From Chloroflexi bacterium HGW-Chloroflexi-2 (lineage in GTDB: Bacteria; Chloroflexota; Anaerolineae; Anaerolineales; Anaerolineaceae), in NCBI GenBank assembly GCA_002840735.1, contig PHBY01000008.1, positions 350,648 to 414,647 on the forward strand: a stretch of DNA of 64,000 nucleotides, given 5' to 3'. Below are positions 19,447 to 27,866 of the stretch, piece after piece; the stretch's first letter is position 1, and each line of letters starts with the position of its first letter. The notes under the pieces were generated by a model. It was not told the DNA's origin, did no database searches, and saw only the letters and a program-made list of their open reading frames with translations. Made by a program: the position numbers and the translations under genes.

Positions 19447-20571
19447 ATGAATTCCTCAAATCGAGTGCTTTACTTCAGCCGTAATTTAACAACCCATGAT
19501 CATCGATTTTTGTCTTCTTTAGCAGAAACGGATTATGAGATATTCTTTTTACGTTTAGAAAACAGAAAGCACGATGTAAACGAGATTTCGTTACCTGAAA
19601 AAATAAATATTCTACCGCCATTAAATTTGAACAAAAGCTTCAAGTATTTAAATCTTCTTGAAAACTTGGATAAATTGAAAACCCAGATTAATCAAATACA
19701 ACCTCATATTATTCATGCAGGGCCAATTCAAACTTGTGGTTTTTTAGTAGCTTTATCAGAGTTTAATAATTTGATAACCATGTCCTGGGGATCGGATATT
19801 CTTATAGATAGTCAGAAGAATTTCCTTTACAAGTGGATAACAAAACATACTCTAAAAAAAACATCAGTTCTTATAGCTGATTGTGATGCAGTCTCAAATA
19901 TAGCAATTCGGTTTGGTTTTACCAAGGAGAGGATTATCAAATTTCCATGGGGAATCGATCTGCAAAAGTTTCAACCAGGCGTAAACAATGAGTTGAGAAA
20001 TCAATTGGGATGGGAAGATAAATTTATTATACTCTCATTACGTTCCTGGGAAAAATTATATGGGGTAGATGTTGTAGTAAAAGCATTTGTTGAAGCAGCA
20101 AAAAGTGAACCAGATCTGAGATTGTTACTTTTAGGCACAGGTTCGATGAAGTCGGTAATTGAGAAATTTGTCGCAGACAACAATATGCATGACCGTATTT
20201 TCATGGGTGGCGTCATAAATCAAAAAGACCTACCTGATTACTATCAAGCATCGGATCTATATATCAGTGCTTCATATAGCGATGGTTCGTCTGTTTCATT
20301 AATGGAGGCATTAGCATCCGGTTTGCCTGTTCTAGTTTCGGACATTCCTGGAAATAAAGAATGGATCGATCAGGGCAGAAACGGGTGGTTGTTTAAAACT
20401 GGAAGTGTTGAAAATTTGACAAAAAGCATGTCAGAAATTTATAAAAATAAAGTGCACATTTCTCAGGTTGGAATAGAAGCAAGAAAATCAGCTGAAAAGA
20501 AAGCGAATTGGGAAGTTAATTTTCAGAAATTATTGTTTGCATATCAGTTAGCTTTGAACCCAGAAATATGA
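19447..20571 (+). CDS. GT4-family glycosyltransferase
   Basis: About 374 residues. Acceptor domain: VLYFSRNLTTHDHRFLSSLA and IIHAGPIQTCGF, then TMSWGSDI. Donor domain: LRSWEKLYGVDVVVKAFVEA, LLGTGSMKSVIEKFV, SASYSDGSSVSLMEALASG and PVLVSDIPGNKEWI. The Glu pair in the donor site is partly changed (DGSSVSLME keeps the second Glu only), which occurs in a GT4 subgroup that has SDGSS. Possible starts TTG 19441, GTG 19444 and ATG 19447 are adjacent; ATG is taken. Confidence 0.88.
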   Translation: MNSSNRVLYFSRNLTTHDHRFLSSLAETDYEIFFLRLENRKHDVNEISLPEKINILPPLNLNKSFKYLNLLENLDKLKTQINQIQPHIIHAGPIQTCGFLVALSEFNNLITMSWGSDILIDSQKNFLYKWITKHTLKKTSVLIADCDAVSNIAIRFGFTKERIIKFPWGIDLQKFQPGVNNELRNQLGWEDKFIILSLRSWEKLYGVDVVVKAFVEAAKSEPDLRLLLLGTGSMKSVIEKFVADNNMHDRIFMGGVINQKDLPDYYQASDLYISASYSDGSSVSLMEALASGLPVLVSDIPGNKEWIDQGRNGWLFKTGSVENLTKSMSEIYKNKVHISQVGIEARKSAEKKANWEVNFQKLLFAYQLALNPEI

Positions 20572-20582
20572 AAAGGAGACTG

Positions 20583-20599
20583 ATCAGGTTAATCCTGAT
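20583..20599 (+). promoter_or_regulatory. Hairpin between ribosome site and start codon
   Basis: AAGGAG at 20573-20578 is about 30 bases upstream of the ATG at 20609. Between them lies ATCAGG (20583-20588), loop TTAAT, CCTGAT (20594-20599). When folded, the hairpin would bring the ribosome site closer to the ATG. No alternative ATG, GTG or TTG in frame is nearer to the site. Confidence 0.35.
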
Positions 20600-20608
20600 A
20601 TCTGGTCA

Positions 20609-21388
20609 ATGATACAGAAACAGAAAATAGTCGCAATTATTCAGGCTCGGATGACATCCAGTCGATTACCTGGAAAGGTGATGATCGATATTGCGGGCTT
20701 TCCAATGCTTCATCATGTAATCAAGCGTGTTTCTTCAGCACAAATGCTAGATCAGATTGTTGTCGCTACGACGGATGATCCAGCTGACGATCCAATTGAA
20801 GAATTCTGTAATTCAAACGGCTTTTTGTGTTTTAGAGGCCATCCTTTTGATGTTCTGGATCGCTATTATCAGGCAGCATCAAAATTTAAAGCGGATATTA
20901 TTGTAAGGATTACTGCTGATTGCCCCATTATGGATCCAACATTAATCGATACGTTAATTCAATCCTTTCTGGATACAGGCGTCGACTTTGGTGCCAATCG
21001 TCTCCCACCACCCTGGAAAAGGACCTACCCGATAGGTTTGGATATTGAAATTGTTCGGTTTGAAGCTTTGGAGAAGGCGTGGCAGGAAGCTGAATCTCAA
21101 TTTGAACGTGAACATGTTATGCCTTATCTCTATGATCAACCCGGACGATTTAAGATTATGTTAGCACATCATGAACCTGATTATGGAGAACAACGATGGA
21201 CTGTTGATACGCCGTTAGATCTTGCGTTGGTTAATAAAATTTTTGGGTACTTTTCTCCGCGCATTGATTTTTCCTGGATGGAAGTGATAGATCTCATCAA
21301 GAGAGATCCAGATTTAGAAAATATCAACATAAGTGTCAACGCTAAAAATGTTGATGAAGTTGATAATCGATTTTTAAATTCGAAGTGA
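20609..21388 (+). CDS. SpsF-like cytidylyltransferase family protein
   Basis: Of 259 residues. The N-terminus VAIIQARMTSSRLPGKV is the hallmark of the SpsF/CMP-NulO-synthetase-like branch of PF02348; RITADCPIMDPTLIDTLI, ANRLPPPWKRTYPIGLDIEI and HHEPDYGEQRWTVDTPLDL follow in the expected order. SpsF works in the Bacillus spore-coat polysaccharide pathway near a NeuB homologue (SpsE), and similar proteins accompany nonulosonate clusters. It probably activates a keto-sugar with CTP, in step with the NeuB at 18369. The translation start is unusual (see the hairpin entry). Confidence 0.82.
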   Translation: MIQKQKIVAIIQARMTSSRLPGKVMIDIAGFPMLHHVIKRVSSAQMLDQIVVATTDDPADDPIEEFCNSNGFLCFRGHPFDVLDRYYQAASKFKADIIVRITADCPIMDPTLIDTLIQSFLDTGVDFGANRLPPPWKRTYPIGLDIEIVRFEALEKAWQEAESQFEREHVMPYLYDQPGRFKIMLAHHEPDYGEQRWTVDTPLDLALVNKIFGYFSPRIDFSWMEVIDLIKRDPDLENINISVNAKNVDEVDNRFLNSK

Positions 21389-22341
21389 TGATCATGACAA
21401 ATCCGAGATTAACAATTTTCACTGCTCCAAAGCCTTTCAAAGATTCTCATATCTCCATGATCCAATATAATGCTATTTGTTCCTGGAAGAAATTAGAACC
21501 CGACGTTTCCATCTTGCTGATTGGAGATGAAGAAGGGGTCGAACCGGTGGCAAAAGAACTGGATGTTCACTTTGTTCCAGATGTGAAACGAAATGTACAA
21601 AATACTCCACTGATTTCATCTATCTTCGAAATTGGAAGAAATTTGAATAAAAGCCCGCTTCTGGCCTATATTAATGCAGACATCATCATTTTTCCGGATT
21701 TTGTAGATGTATCTCAAAAGGTGTTTCAGAAATTTGATAAGTTTTTGTTGGTGGGTCAACGTTGGGATATGAACATTCAGAACCGAATAGATTTCTCAGA
21801 AGATTGGCAACCCAATTTAAATGAAGAATGTCAATTGAAAGGAAATATTCATCCCAGGGGTGGAAGTGATTATTTTATTTATCCCAGAATTTGTTTTTGG
21901 CAAATACCTGAATTTGCGGTTGGAAGAGCAGGTTGGGACAATTGGATGTTTTATCATGCGCGTCGCAATAAATGGCCAGTGATTGATGCCACAAAATCCA
22001 TTCAGATCATTCACCAGAATCATGATTATTCGCATTTACCTGGGGGACAGGCTCATTATCGCTTACCAGAAACCAATGAAAACGTACGGTTGTCTGGTGG
22101 CCGCCGCACTATCTTTAACTTAATGGACGTAAATTATGAAATTGTGAGTGGAAAAGTAAGGAATTATCCATTGGATTGGAAAAAATTCTGGCGAGAAGTA
22201 GAAATATTTCCACTGGTTACTCTCAAATCTAAATGGTTAGCCCAAATTTTCTTCGCAATCCTTCATCCTAAAAAGGCTTATTTGGAATTACGGAATTGGA
22301 TCTCCTCCAGGAAAAATAAAGTTAGGAAAGATTATGCGTAA
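21388..22341 (+). CDS. GT-A-like protein of glycan operon, unassigned
   Basis: About 317 residues; GTG 21385, ATG 21388 and ATG 21394 are alternative starts overlapping the previous stop. The first half reads as a nucleotide-sugar binding GT-A fold: LTIFTAPKPFKDSHISMIQ, a middle strand LLAYINADIIIFPDF where the acidic pair may be the metal site, and LLVGQRWDMNI. Later blocks include GSDYFIYPRICFWQIPEF and GRAGWDNWMFYHARRNKWPV, resembling family members that I know only as hypothetical glycosyltransferases. Tightly coupled on both sides. Confidence 0.6.
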   Translation: MIMTNPRLTIFTAPKPFKDSHISMIQYNAICSWKKLEPDVSILLIGDEEGVEPVAKELDVHFVPDVKRNVQNTPLISSIFEIGRNLNKSPLLAYINADIIIFPDFVDVSQKVFQKFDKFLLVGQRWDMNIQNRIDFSEDWQPNLNEECQLKGNIHPRGGSDYFIYPRICFWQIPEFAVGRAGWDNWMFYHARRNKWPVIDATKSIQIIHQNHDYSHLPGGQAHYRLPETNENVRLSGGRRTIFNLMDVNYEIVSGKVRNYPLDWKKFWREVEIFPLVTLKSKWLAQIFFAILHPKKAYLELRNWISSRKNKVRKDYA

Positions 22342-23284
22342 AGGTCAAAACCCGGCTAAGTTTGTCAATACTGTTGCAAAACCTGCTAATATCACGGTTG
22401 TTGTTCTCAGTTATATCCCTTTTCTGAGTGGGTTTTATGCTGATGCCTTAAAAGTGCTGGATGCATGCCTTTCCAGCATCAAAAAAGAATCAAAATTGGA
22501 ATTTGATTTGATGGTATTTGATAATGGAAGTTGTGAAGAAGTTCAGGATTATTTGTTGCGAGAACAAAGATCTGGCAATATCCAATTTTTGATCCTTTCG
22601 GATAAGAATCTTGGTAAAGGCGGTGCCTGGAATTTAATATTTGATGCTGCACCAGGGGAGATCATCGCTTATGCAGATAGTGATGTATATTTCCATGAGG
22701 ATTGGCTATCCAAAAGTGTAAATATTTTAGAGACATTCCCAAATGTGGGAATGGTCACTTCCAGACCGTTTATTACCAAAAAAGAATATATAACCAGCAC
22801 AATTCAGTGGGCACAGGAATCGAATGAAGTAAGAATTGAAAGTGGCAAATTTGTTCCCTGGGAAGTTTTCGCTGAGTTCAATTTGAGTCTGGGTCAAAAT
22901 ATAAATGATATTCAAAATGATTATGATCAGAATGATATAGAAAAAATTAATTATAAAAATCAGATTGCTTTTGTTGGCGCATCTCACTGGCAGTTCTTAA
23001 CAAAAAAAAATATTATCAAACAATTTCTACCATTTGCTATGGACCGCCCAATGGGACAGGTAAGACAGTTAGATCAACGCATGAATGATGCTGGTTTTTT
23101 ACGATTAATGACTGCTGAGCCGTTGGCAGATAATATGAGCAACAGTCTGGAAAAAATGGGTGTCAGTATCGCCAAGGGAAAAGAAAATGAGAAGAGATCA
23201 TTAAGAATGATCGATCTGCCTTTTATTAAACGATTCTTATTATATATTCATCATCGAATTTTCATTGCTTACTATGATCGGTGA
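22334..23284 (+). CDS. GT2-family glycosyltransferase
   Basis: Of 316 residues, AGGAAAG shortly upstream of the ATG. GT-A fold: ITVVVLSYIPFLSGFYADAL, DLMVFDNGSCEEVQDYL, the helix LSDKNLGKGGAWNLIFD and the metal motif IAYADSDVYFHEDWL. The second half (VGASHWQFLTKKNIIKQFL ... MGQVRQLDQRMNDAGF) replaces the usual acceptor domain and is followed by a hydrophobic C-terminal segment that may sit on the membrane. Acceptor unknown. Confidence 0.85.
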   Translation: MRKGQNPAKFVNTVAKPANITVVVLSYIPFLSGFYADALKVLDACLSSIKKESKLEFDLMVFDNGSCEEVQDYLLREQRSGNIQFLILSDKNLGKGGAWNLIFDAAPGEIIAYADSDVYFHEDWLSKSVNILETFPNVGMVTSRPFITKKEYITSTIQWAQESNEVRIESGKFVPWEVFAEFNLSLGQNINDIQNDYDQNDIEKINYKNQIAFVGASHWQFLTKKNIIKQFLPFAMDRPMGQVRQLDQRMNDAGFLRLMTAEPLADNMSNSLEKMGVSIAKGKENEKRSLRMIDLPFIKRFLLYIHHRIFIAYYDR

Positions 23285-23303
23285 GCAATTCAGGAGAGAG
23301 ATC

Positions 23304-24758
23304 ATGGGTTCAAAAACAATATTCATCTCAGCAGACCATGGACTGGCAATTGTCTATTTTTTACAAACGGATGTTGTGAAAACCTTACTTGAAAAAGATG
23401 TGAAAATCGTCTTTTTAACAGATGACGCATTATTAAACCAAATAGAGAAAAAATTTGGACAACCTGGACTACGGTTTGAGGGGTTGCGGATAAATCAAGC
23501 CAGAAAATATAGTGATCAGAAAGAGCCGATTTTCCAATATTGGCTTCACCACTTAAGACGTTTTGGTGCATCCAAAAAAATTAATACAGCAGCTTTGGAT
23601 AGCCAGATACCTCAGGTGGAGTATGAAGCAAAAGGAAAAAGACGCTTATTATTACCACTCATCAGGCTTATTCTTTTTTTGATGCGTCATTTCAGGTTCG
23701 TCAGAAAATTGGTATATCAACAACAGATGAAATATACCCCTGACATCTATTCGGACTTATTTTCTAAATACAAACCCGATTTGGTAGTTGCGAGTTCCCC
23801 AGGATGGCGGTATGACCGTTATTTATTACGCGAAGCAGCAAAACGAAACATTCCCACAGCAGCTGTTGTAGTGGGTTGGGATAACCCCAGCAGCTATAGC
23901 ATTTCCGGGGCTCCGATGGATTGGATCAATTGTTGGTCAGAAATTCAAAAACAAGAATTGGTAGATGGATCAGATTGGGATCCAGGACAGATTCACATTG
24001 GTGGAATACCAACCTACGATGGTTATTATAAAAAAATATGGCTGATGCAAAAAGAGGCGTACTTTAAATTACATCAGCTTGACCCTCATCGAAAATTGAT
24101 TTCCTTTGCCTGTAGTTTTGTCACTTTCGCCCCCAATATTGAGAATATAAAAACTTTGGTGGATCTTATTGAAAATGATCAGTTGGATCAACCTGCACAG
24201 TTACTCATTCGATTGCATCCAAACCATTTTTTGGATGATCCGCATTTTAAAGCCGAACAAGAAGCCATTCGAAAATTAGCATCTGACAACAAGCACATTC
24301 ATATGGTTGAACCAGTACCTTTGGGTGGAGAATTGGGATATTACTCAGGTGAAGACATGCCTGAAAAAACATCTATGATGGCATATTCTGATGTGTTTAC
24401 AACTGTTTATTCCACGATGGTTGTAGAAGCCGCCATCCATAACCGACCAATCGTCAGCATTTGTATAGATGTTCCTGGTGGGTGGAATGATCCAAATAAA
24501 TATTCACTCTCCTTGAAAGAAATTGGTGAATGGCCCACCCATAAAAGATTCAGGGATGCGCAAGCTGGTCAGGTAGCTTTCGATAAAGAGGCAGTCAAGA
24601 AAGCCCTGAACCTGGCTTTGAATCAAGAATCTTATCAAGAAGAAAATCGAAAGAGATTTGTTAAAAGTGAAATTACATTTATAAATGCCAGTTCTGGAAT
24701 TCAGGTTGCGAATTTCCTGTATTCAAAAATTGGTCAACATTTTATGAGGAGAGTATAG
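23304..24758 (+). CDS. GT-B capsule-type glycosyltransferase, orphan
   Basis: About 484 residues; start 23304 follows AGGAGAGAG with good spacing, while the longer frame from 23265 overlaps the GT2 gene. Order of blocks: IFISADHGLAIVYFLQTDVV, a basic region with a hydrophobic stretch around 125-140, PDLVVASSPGWRYDRYLL, AAVVVGWDNPSSY, FACSFVTFAPN, LLIRLHPNHFLDDPH, YSTMVVEAAIHNRPIVSI. R-x-H-P and S-T-x-x-x-E-A are the CDP-glycerol-transferase/capsule GT signature. Likely a glycosyltransferase for this locus; donor unknown. Confidence 0.68.
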   Translation: MGSKTIFISADHGLAIVYFLQTDVVKTLLEKDVKIVFLTDDALLNQIEKKFGQPGLRFEGLRINQARKYSDQKEPIFQYWLHHLRRFGASKKINTAALDSQIPQVEYEAKGKRRLLLPLIRLILFLMRHFRFVRKLVYQQQMKYTPDIYSDLFSKYKPDLVVASSPGWRYDRYLLREAAKRNIPTAAVVVGWDNPSSYSISGAPMDWINCWSEIQKQELVDGSDWDPGQIHIGGIPTYDGYYKKIWLMQKEAYFKLHQLDPHRKLISFACSFVTFAPNIENIKTLVDLIENDQLDQPAQLLIRLHPNHFLDDPHFKAEQEAIRKLASDNKHIHMVEPVPLGGELGYYSGEDMPEKTSMMAYSDVFTTVYSTMVVEAAIHNRPIVSICIDVPGGWNDPNKYSLSLKEIGEWPTHKRFRDAQAGQVAFDKEAVKKALNLALNQESYQEENRKRFVKSEITFINASSGIQVANFLYSKIGQHFMRRV

Positions 24759-24760
24759 CC

Positions 24761-25747
24761 ATGCGTTTTCTAATCACTGGTTTCGGATCGATTGGTAGAA
24801 GACATTTTCGAAATCTTGTCACTCTGGGTTATGATGACATCATTTTGTACCGTTCCAACAAAAGCACGTTGGATACAGATGAAATAAAAGGTTTTGTCGT
24901 TGAAACTGATTATGAAAAAGCATTATCACACAAACCAGATGCCGTTATCATCTCCAATCCCACAGCCTTGCACCTGGATGTAGCAATTCCAGCCGCATTA
25001 CAGGGATGCCATTTGTTTTTTGAAAAACCAATTTCTGACTCAATGGATCGTATTCCTGAATTACGAGATGCACTGAAAACTGGCGGCGGTAAAGCCATGA
25101 CAGGATTTCAATACCGCTTTCATCCAGGATTGAATCAGGTGAAAAATTGGATTAATCAAGGCTTGATAGGAAATGTTATTTCTGCAAGGGCGCATTGGGG
25201 TGAATACCAACCTGGTTGGCATCCCTGGGAGGATCATCGTAAAAGCTATAGTGCCAGGAAGGATCTGGGTGGGGGAGTTATCCTCACGCTCTGCCACCCG
25301 ATAGACTATTTACGTTGGATGTTTGGTGAAATTCATTCAGTATGGAGTGCTTATAATTCGATCGACCATTTACAAATAGATTCAGAAGGAATTGCGGACA
25401 TAGCCTTATTATTCGAAAATGTTATTGGCCATGTTCATCTTGATTACATACAACGACCTGGAAAACATGTAGTAGAAATCATTGGTGATTCGGGTACAAT
25501 AACCTGGGACAAAAAAGATGGAGTGGCCAGATGTTATTCTGCAGAATATGAAGTCTGGCATGAGTTTACTCCTTCTTCCGATTTTGAAAGAAACACATTA
25601 TTCATTAATGAAATGGAAAATTTTATTGAATTTATCAAAGGCAATGAAGCCCCAATGTGTACGCTTGAAGATGGCATTAAAATACAAGAAATCGTTTCAG
25701 CGATTTATCAAAGTCAAATTGAAAAAAGAAGAATCGATCTGGAATAA
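24761..25747 (+). CDS. Gfo/Idh/MocA-family sugar oxidoreductase
   Basis: Of 328 residues. NAD-binding GFGSIGRRHFRNL at the N-terminus, the conserved FEKPISDSM, then GFQYRFHPGLNQVKNWI and the catalytic-region GGGVILTLCHPIDYLRWMFG. Members oxidise or reduce nucleotide sugars. A protein of this class (PtmF) sits beside PtmA and PtmB in the Campylobacter legionaminate locus, and here too the next two genes are PtmA-like and PtmB-like, so a role in a legionaminate-type pathway is a reasoned guess. Confidence 0.82.
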   Translation: MRFLITGFGSIGRRHFRNLVTLGYDDIILYRSNKSTLDTDEIKGFVVETDYEKALSHKPDAVIISNPTALHLDVAIPAALQGCHLFFEKPISDSMDRIPELRDALKTGGGKAMTGFQYRFHPGLNQVKNWINQGLIGNVISARAHWGEYQPGWHPWEDHRKSYSARKDLGGGVILTLCHPIDYLRWMFGEIHSVWSAYNSIDHLQIDSEGIADIALLFENVIGHVHLDYIQRPGKHVVEIIGDSGTITWDKKDGVARCYSAEYEVWHEFTPSSDFERNTLFINEMENFIEFIKGNEAPMCTLEDGIKIQEIVSAIYQSQIEKRRIDLE

Positions 25748-25801
25748 TCAATAGTTGTTCGTATTTGACCCAAATAATTTAAATATTAACTAGAGGATTC
25801 G

Positions 25802-26626
25802 ATGATGAGTAATATTTTTGAAAAATTTGACATGAAGAACAAGGCAGTTATCGTCACGGGAGGTGCTGGTCTCTTGGGGCGTCAATTCTCAAAGACTCTT
25901 GCTGAAGCCGGTGCAGGCGTGGTAGTTGCTGATTTGTTGATCGAAAAAGCAGAAGAAGTTGCCACAGGATTAAGAAAATCAGGATATCAAACGATCAGTG
26001 TTCAGGTAGATGTTACAGACAAAAATTCTGTTGAGAATTTAGTAGAAAAAACCATCAAGGAATACGGAATTTTGAGTGCACTCATCAACAGCGCTGCCAT
26101 GGACCCTAAATTTGATAATGAGCATGCAGGTAAACATAATAATAGTTTTGAAGATTATCCTGTTGATATGTTTAGATCAGCCCTCGATGTGAACCTGACA
26201 GGCATGTTTTTATGTTGCCAGGCTGCCGTTAAAGAAATGCTGAAGCAAAAAAAGGGTTCGATTGTTAATATTTGTTCTACCTATGGTTTGGTTGGACCTG
26301 ATCAGCGATTATACGAACGGGAAGGACAACCTAAACAATACAAACCTGTTTTTTACACGGTTTCGAAAGCAGGGGTTTTGGGTCTAACAAAATACCTGGC
26401 AACATACTATATGGGAACGCAAATTCGAGTGAATGCGCTTACACCGGGTGGTGTTTACAACCAGCATGATGAAACCTTTACGGAACGCTACTCAGCCCGG
26501 ACAGTTTTAGGAAGGATGGCGGATCAGGATGAGATGAATGGTGCCTGCTTATTCCTGGCATCGGATGCATCCTCTTATATGACAGGTGCTAATGTAGTGG
26601 TGGATGGTGGATGGACAGCATGGTAA
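25802..26626 (+). CDS. PtmA-like short-chain dehydrogenase
   Basis: Of 274 residues. Classical SDR: VIVTGGAGLLGRQFSKTLAE, INSAAMDPKF (in place of NNAG), NICSTYGLVGPDQRLYE and catalytic YTVSKAG; the C-terminal LTPGGVYNQHDETFTERY and TGANVVVDGGW are the PtmA-type blocks. PtmA takes part in legionaminic acid supply to Campylobacter flagellin; its exact reaction is debated. Start supported by GAGG 5 bases upstream; a second ATG directly follows. The gene overlaps the next one. Confidence 0.82.
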   Translation: MMSNIFEKFDMKNKAVIVTGGAGLLGRQFSKTLAEAGAGVVVADLLIEKAEEVATGLRKSGYQTISVQVDVTDKNSVENLVEKTIKEYGILSALINSAAMDPKFDNEHAGKHNNSFEDYPVDMFRSALDVNLTGMFLCCQAAVKEMLKQKKGSIVNICSTYGLVGPDQRLYEREGQPKQYKPVFYTVSKAGVLGLTKYLATYYMGTQIRVNALTPGGVYNQHDETFTERYSARTVLGRMADQDEMNGACLFLASDASSYMTGANVVVDGGWTAW

Positions 26627-27849
26627 AAGCAAAACCTGAAATTATGGCGGTAATCCCAGCCAGGGGTGGATCCAAAGGAATACCCCGTAAAAATATCAAA
26701 AATTTTGCAGGGTTTCCGTTGATTGCGTATAGCATTCAGGCTGCGTTAAATTCAAAATACGTTACCCGAACAATCGTTTCCACAGATGATGAGGAAATTG
26801 CAAACGTAGCCAGGGCTTTTGGGGCTGAAGTTCCATTTCTACGCCCTTCAGAATTTGCCCAGGATACCACGCTGGATTTTCCGGTTTTCGAAAATCTTCT
26901 CAAAACGCTTCAGGAAATAGAAAATTATGTTCCAGACCTGGTTATTCAATTACGACCAACTTCTCCCATCCGACCCATCCATCTTGTCGATGAAGCGATT
27001 GAGATCATGTTGGGCGATCCTGCGATCGATTCTGTTCGTGGGGTGGTTCCTTCGGGGCAAAACCCTTATAAAATGTGGAGAATTGACCCTATCAATAAGT
27101 TGATGACTGGCCTATTGAGTGTGGATGGGATTGATGAACCATATAATTCGGCTCGGCAAGCATTGCCGGACACGTACTGGCAAACAGGCCATATTGATGT
27201 CATTCGAACGAATGTAATTCTTGAAAAAAAATCGATGTCTGGAAATAAAATTAAACCCATTCACATAAATCCGGATTTTACCGTGGATATTGACAAACCA
27301 TCTGATTGGCAAAGAGCTGAATGGTTGGTCTGGTATGGTAGTCTGGAGATGGTTGTCCCGGGGAATAAGCGACGACCACTGCCTGATGTTGTTGATCTGG
27401 TTGTTTTTGATTTTGACGGTGTTATGACGGATGATCGCGTCTACGTAAATCAGGACGGTATGGAAATGGTAGCAGCTAACAGACGGGATGGAATGGGTAT
27501 AAATCAGTTACAAAAAGCCGGGTTTAGGATGATCGTTCTGTCTTCAGAAAAAAATCCAGTCGTAGAGGCACGTTGCAAAAAATTGAATCTACCGGTTATT
27601 CAAGGTATTGATGAAAAATCAAGTGTGCTAAAAAAATATCTATTCGATCATAATATCAATCCCGAACAGGTTATTTATATTGGCAATGACATTAACGACT
27701 TGCCCTGTTTCCCTGAAGTGGGTTGTGCATTTGCCGTTGCCGATGCGCATCCAGTAGCCATTAGGCAGGCTGATATTGTCTTGAGACACAATGGGGGTCA
27801 GGGGGCTGTACGCGAGGTTTGTGACTTGTTGTTACAATCCAGAAGATAA
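26611..27849 (+). CDS. CMP-nonulosonate synthetase fused to HAD phosphatase
   Basis: Of 412 residues. Residues 10-245 are a NeuA/PtmB-type cytidylyltransferase: VIPARGGSKGIPRKN (12-28), STDDEEIA, LRPTSPIRP (114-122), then YWQTGHIDVIRT. Residues 262-410 are a KdsC-like HAD domain with all four motifs: FDFDGVMTD (nucleophile D267, acid D269), Ser in VLSSEK, Lys near 336, and GNDINDLP (358-365). The same order occurs in vertebrate CMAS. In bacteria KdsC-like HADs dephosphorylate Kdo-8-P or KDN-9-P. The fusion suggests that the synthase next door makes a phosphorylated ulosonate that is dephosphorylated and then activated by CTP. ATG 26620 is an alternative start. Confidence 0.88.
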   Translation: MDSMVKAKPEIMAVIPARGGSKGIPRKNIKNFAGFPLIAYSIQAALNSKYVTRTIVSTDDEEIANVARAFGAEVPFLRPSEFAQDTTLDFPVFENLLKTLQEIENYVPDLVIQLRPTSPIRPIHLVDEAIEIMLGDPAIDSVRGVVPSGQNPYKMWRIDPINKLMTGLLSVDGIDEPYNSARQALPDTYWQTGHIDVIRTNVILEKKSMSGNKIKPIHINPDFTVDIDKPSDWQRAEWLVWYGSLEMVVPGNKRRPLPDVVDLVVFDFDGVMTDDRVYVNQDGMEMVAANRRDGMGINQLQKAGFRMIVLSSEKNPVVEARCKKLNLPVIQGIDEKSSVLKKYLFDHNINPEQVIYIGNDINDLPCFPEVGCAFAVADAHPVAIRQADIVLRHNGGQGAVREVCDLLLQSRR

Positions 27850-27866
27850 TGATCAAAGGAGAAAAA

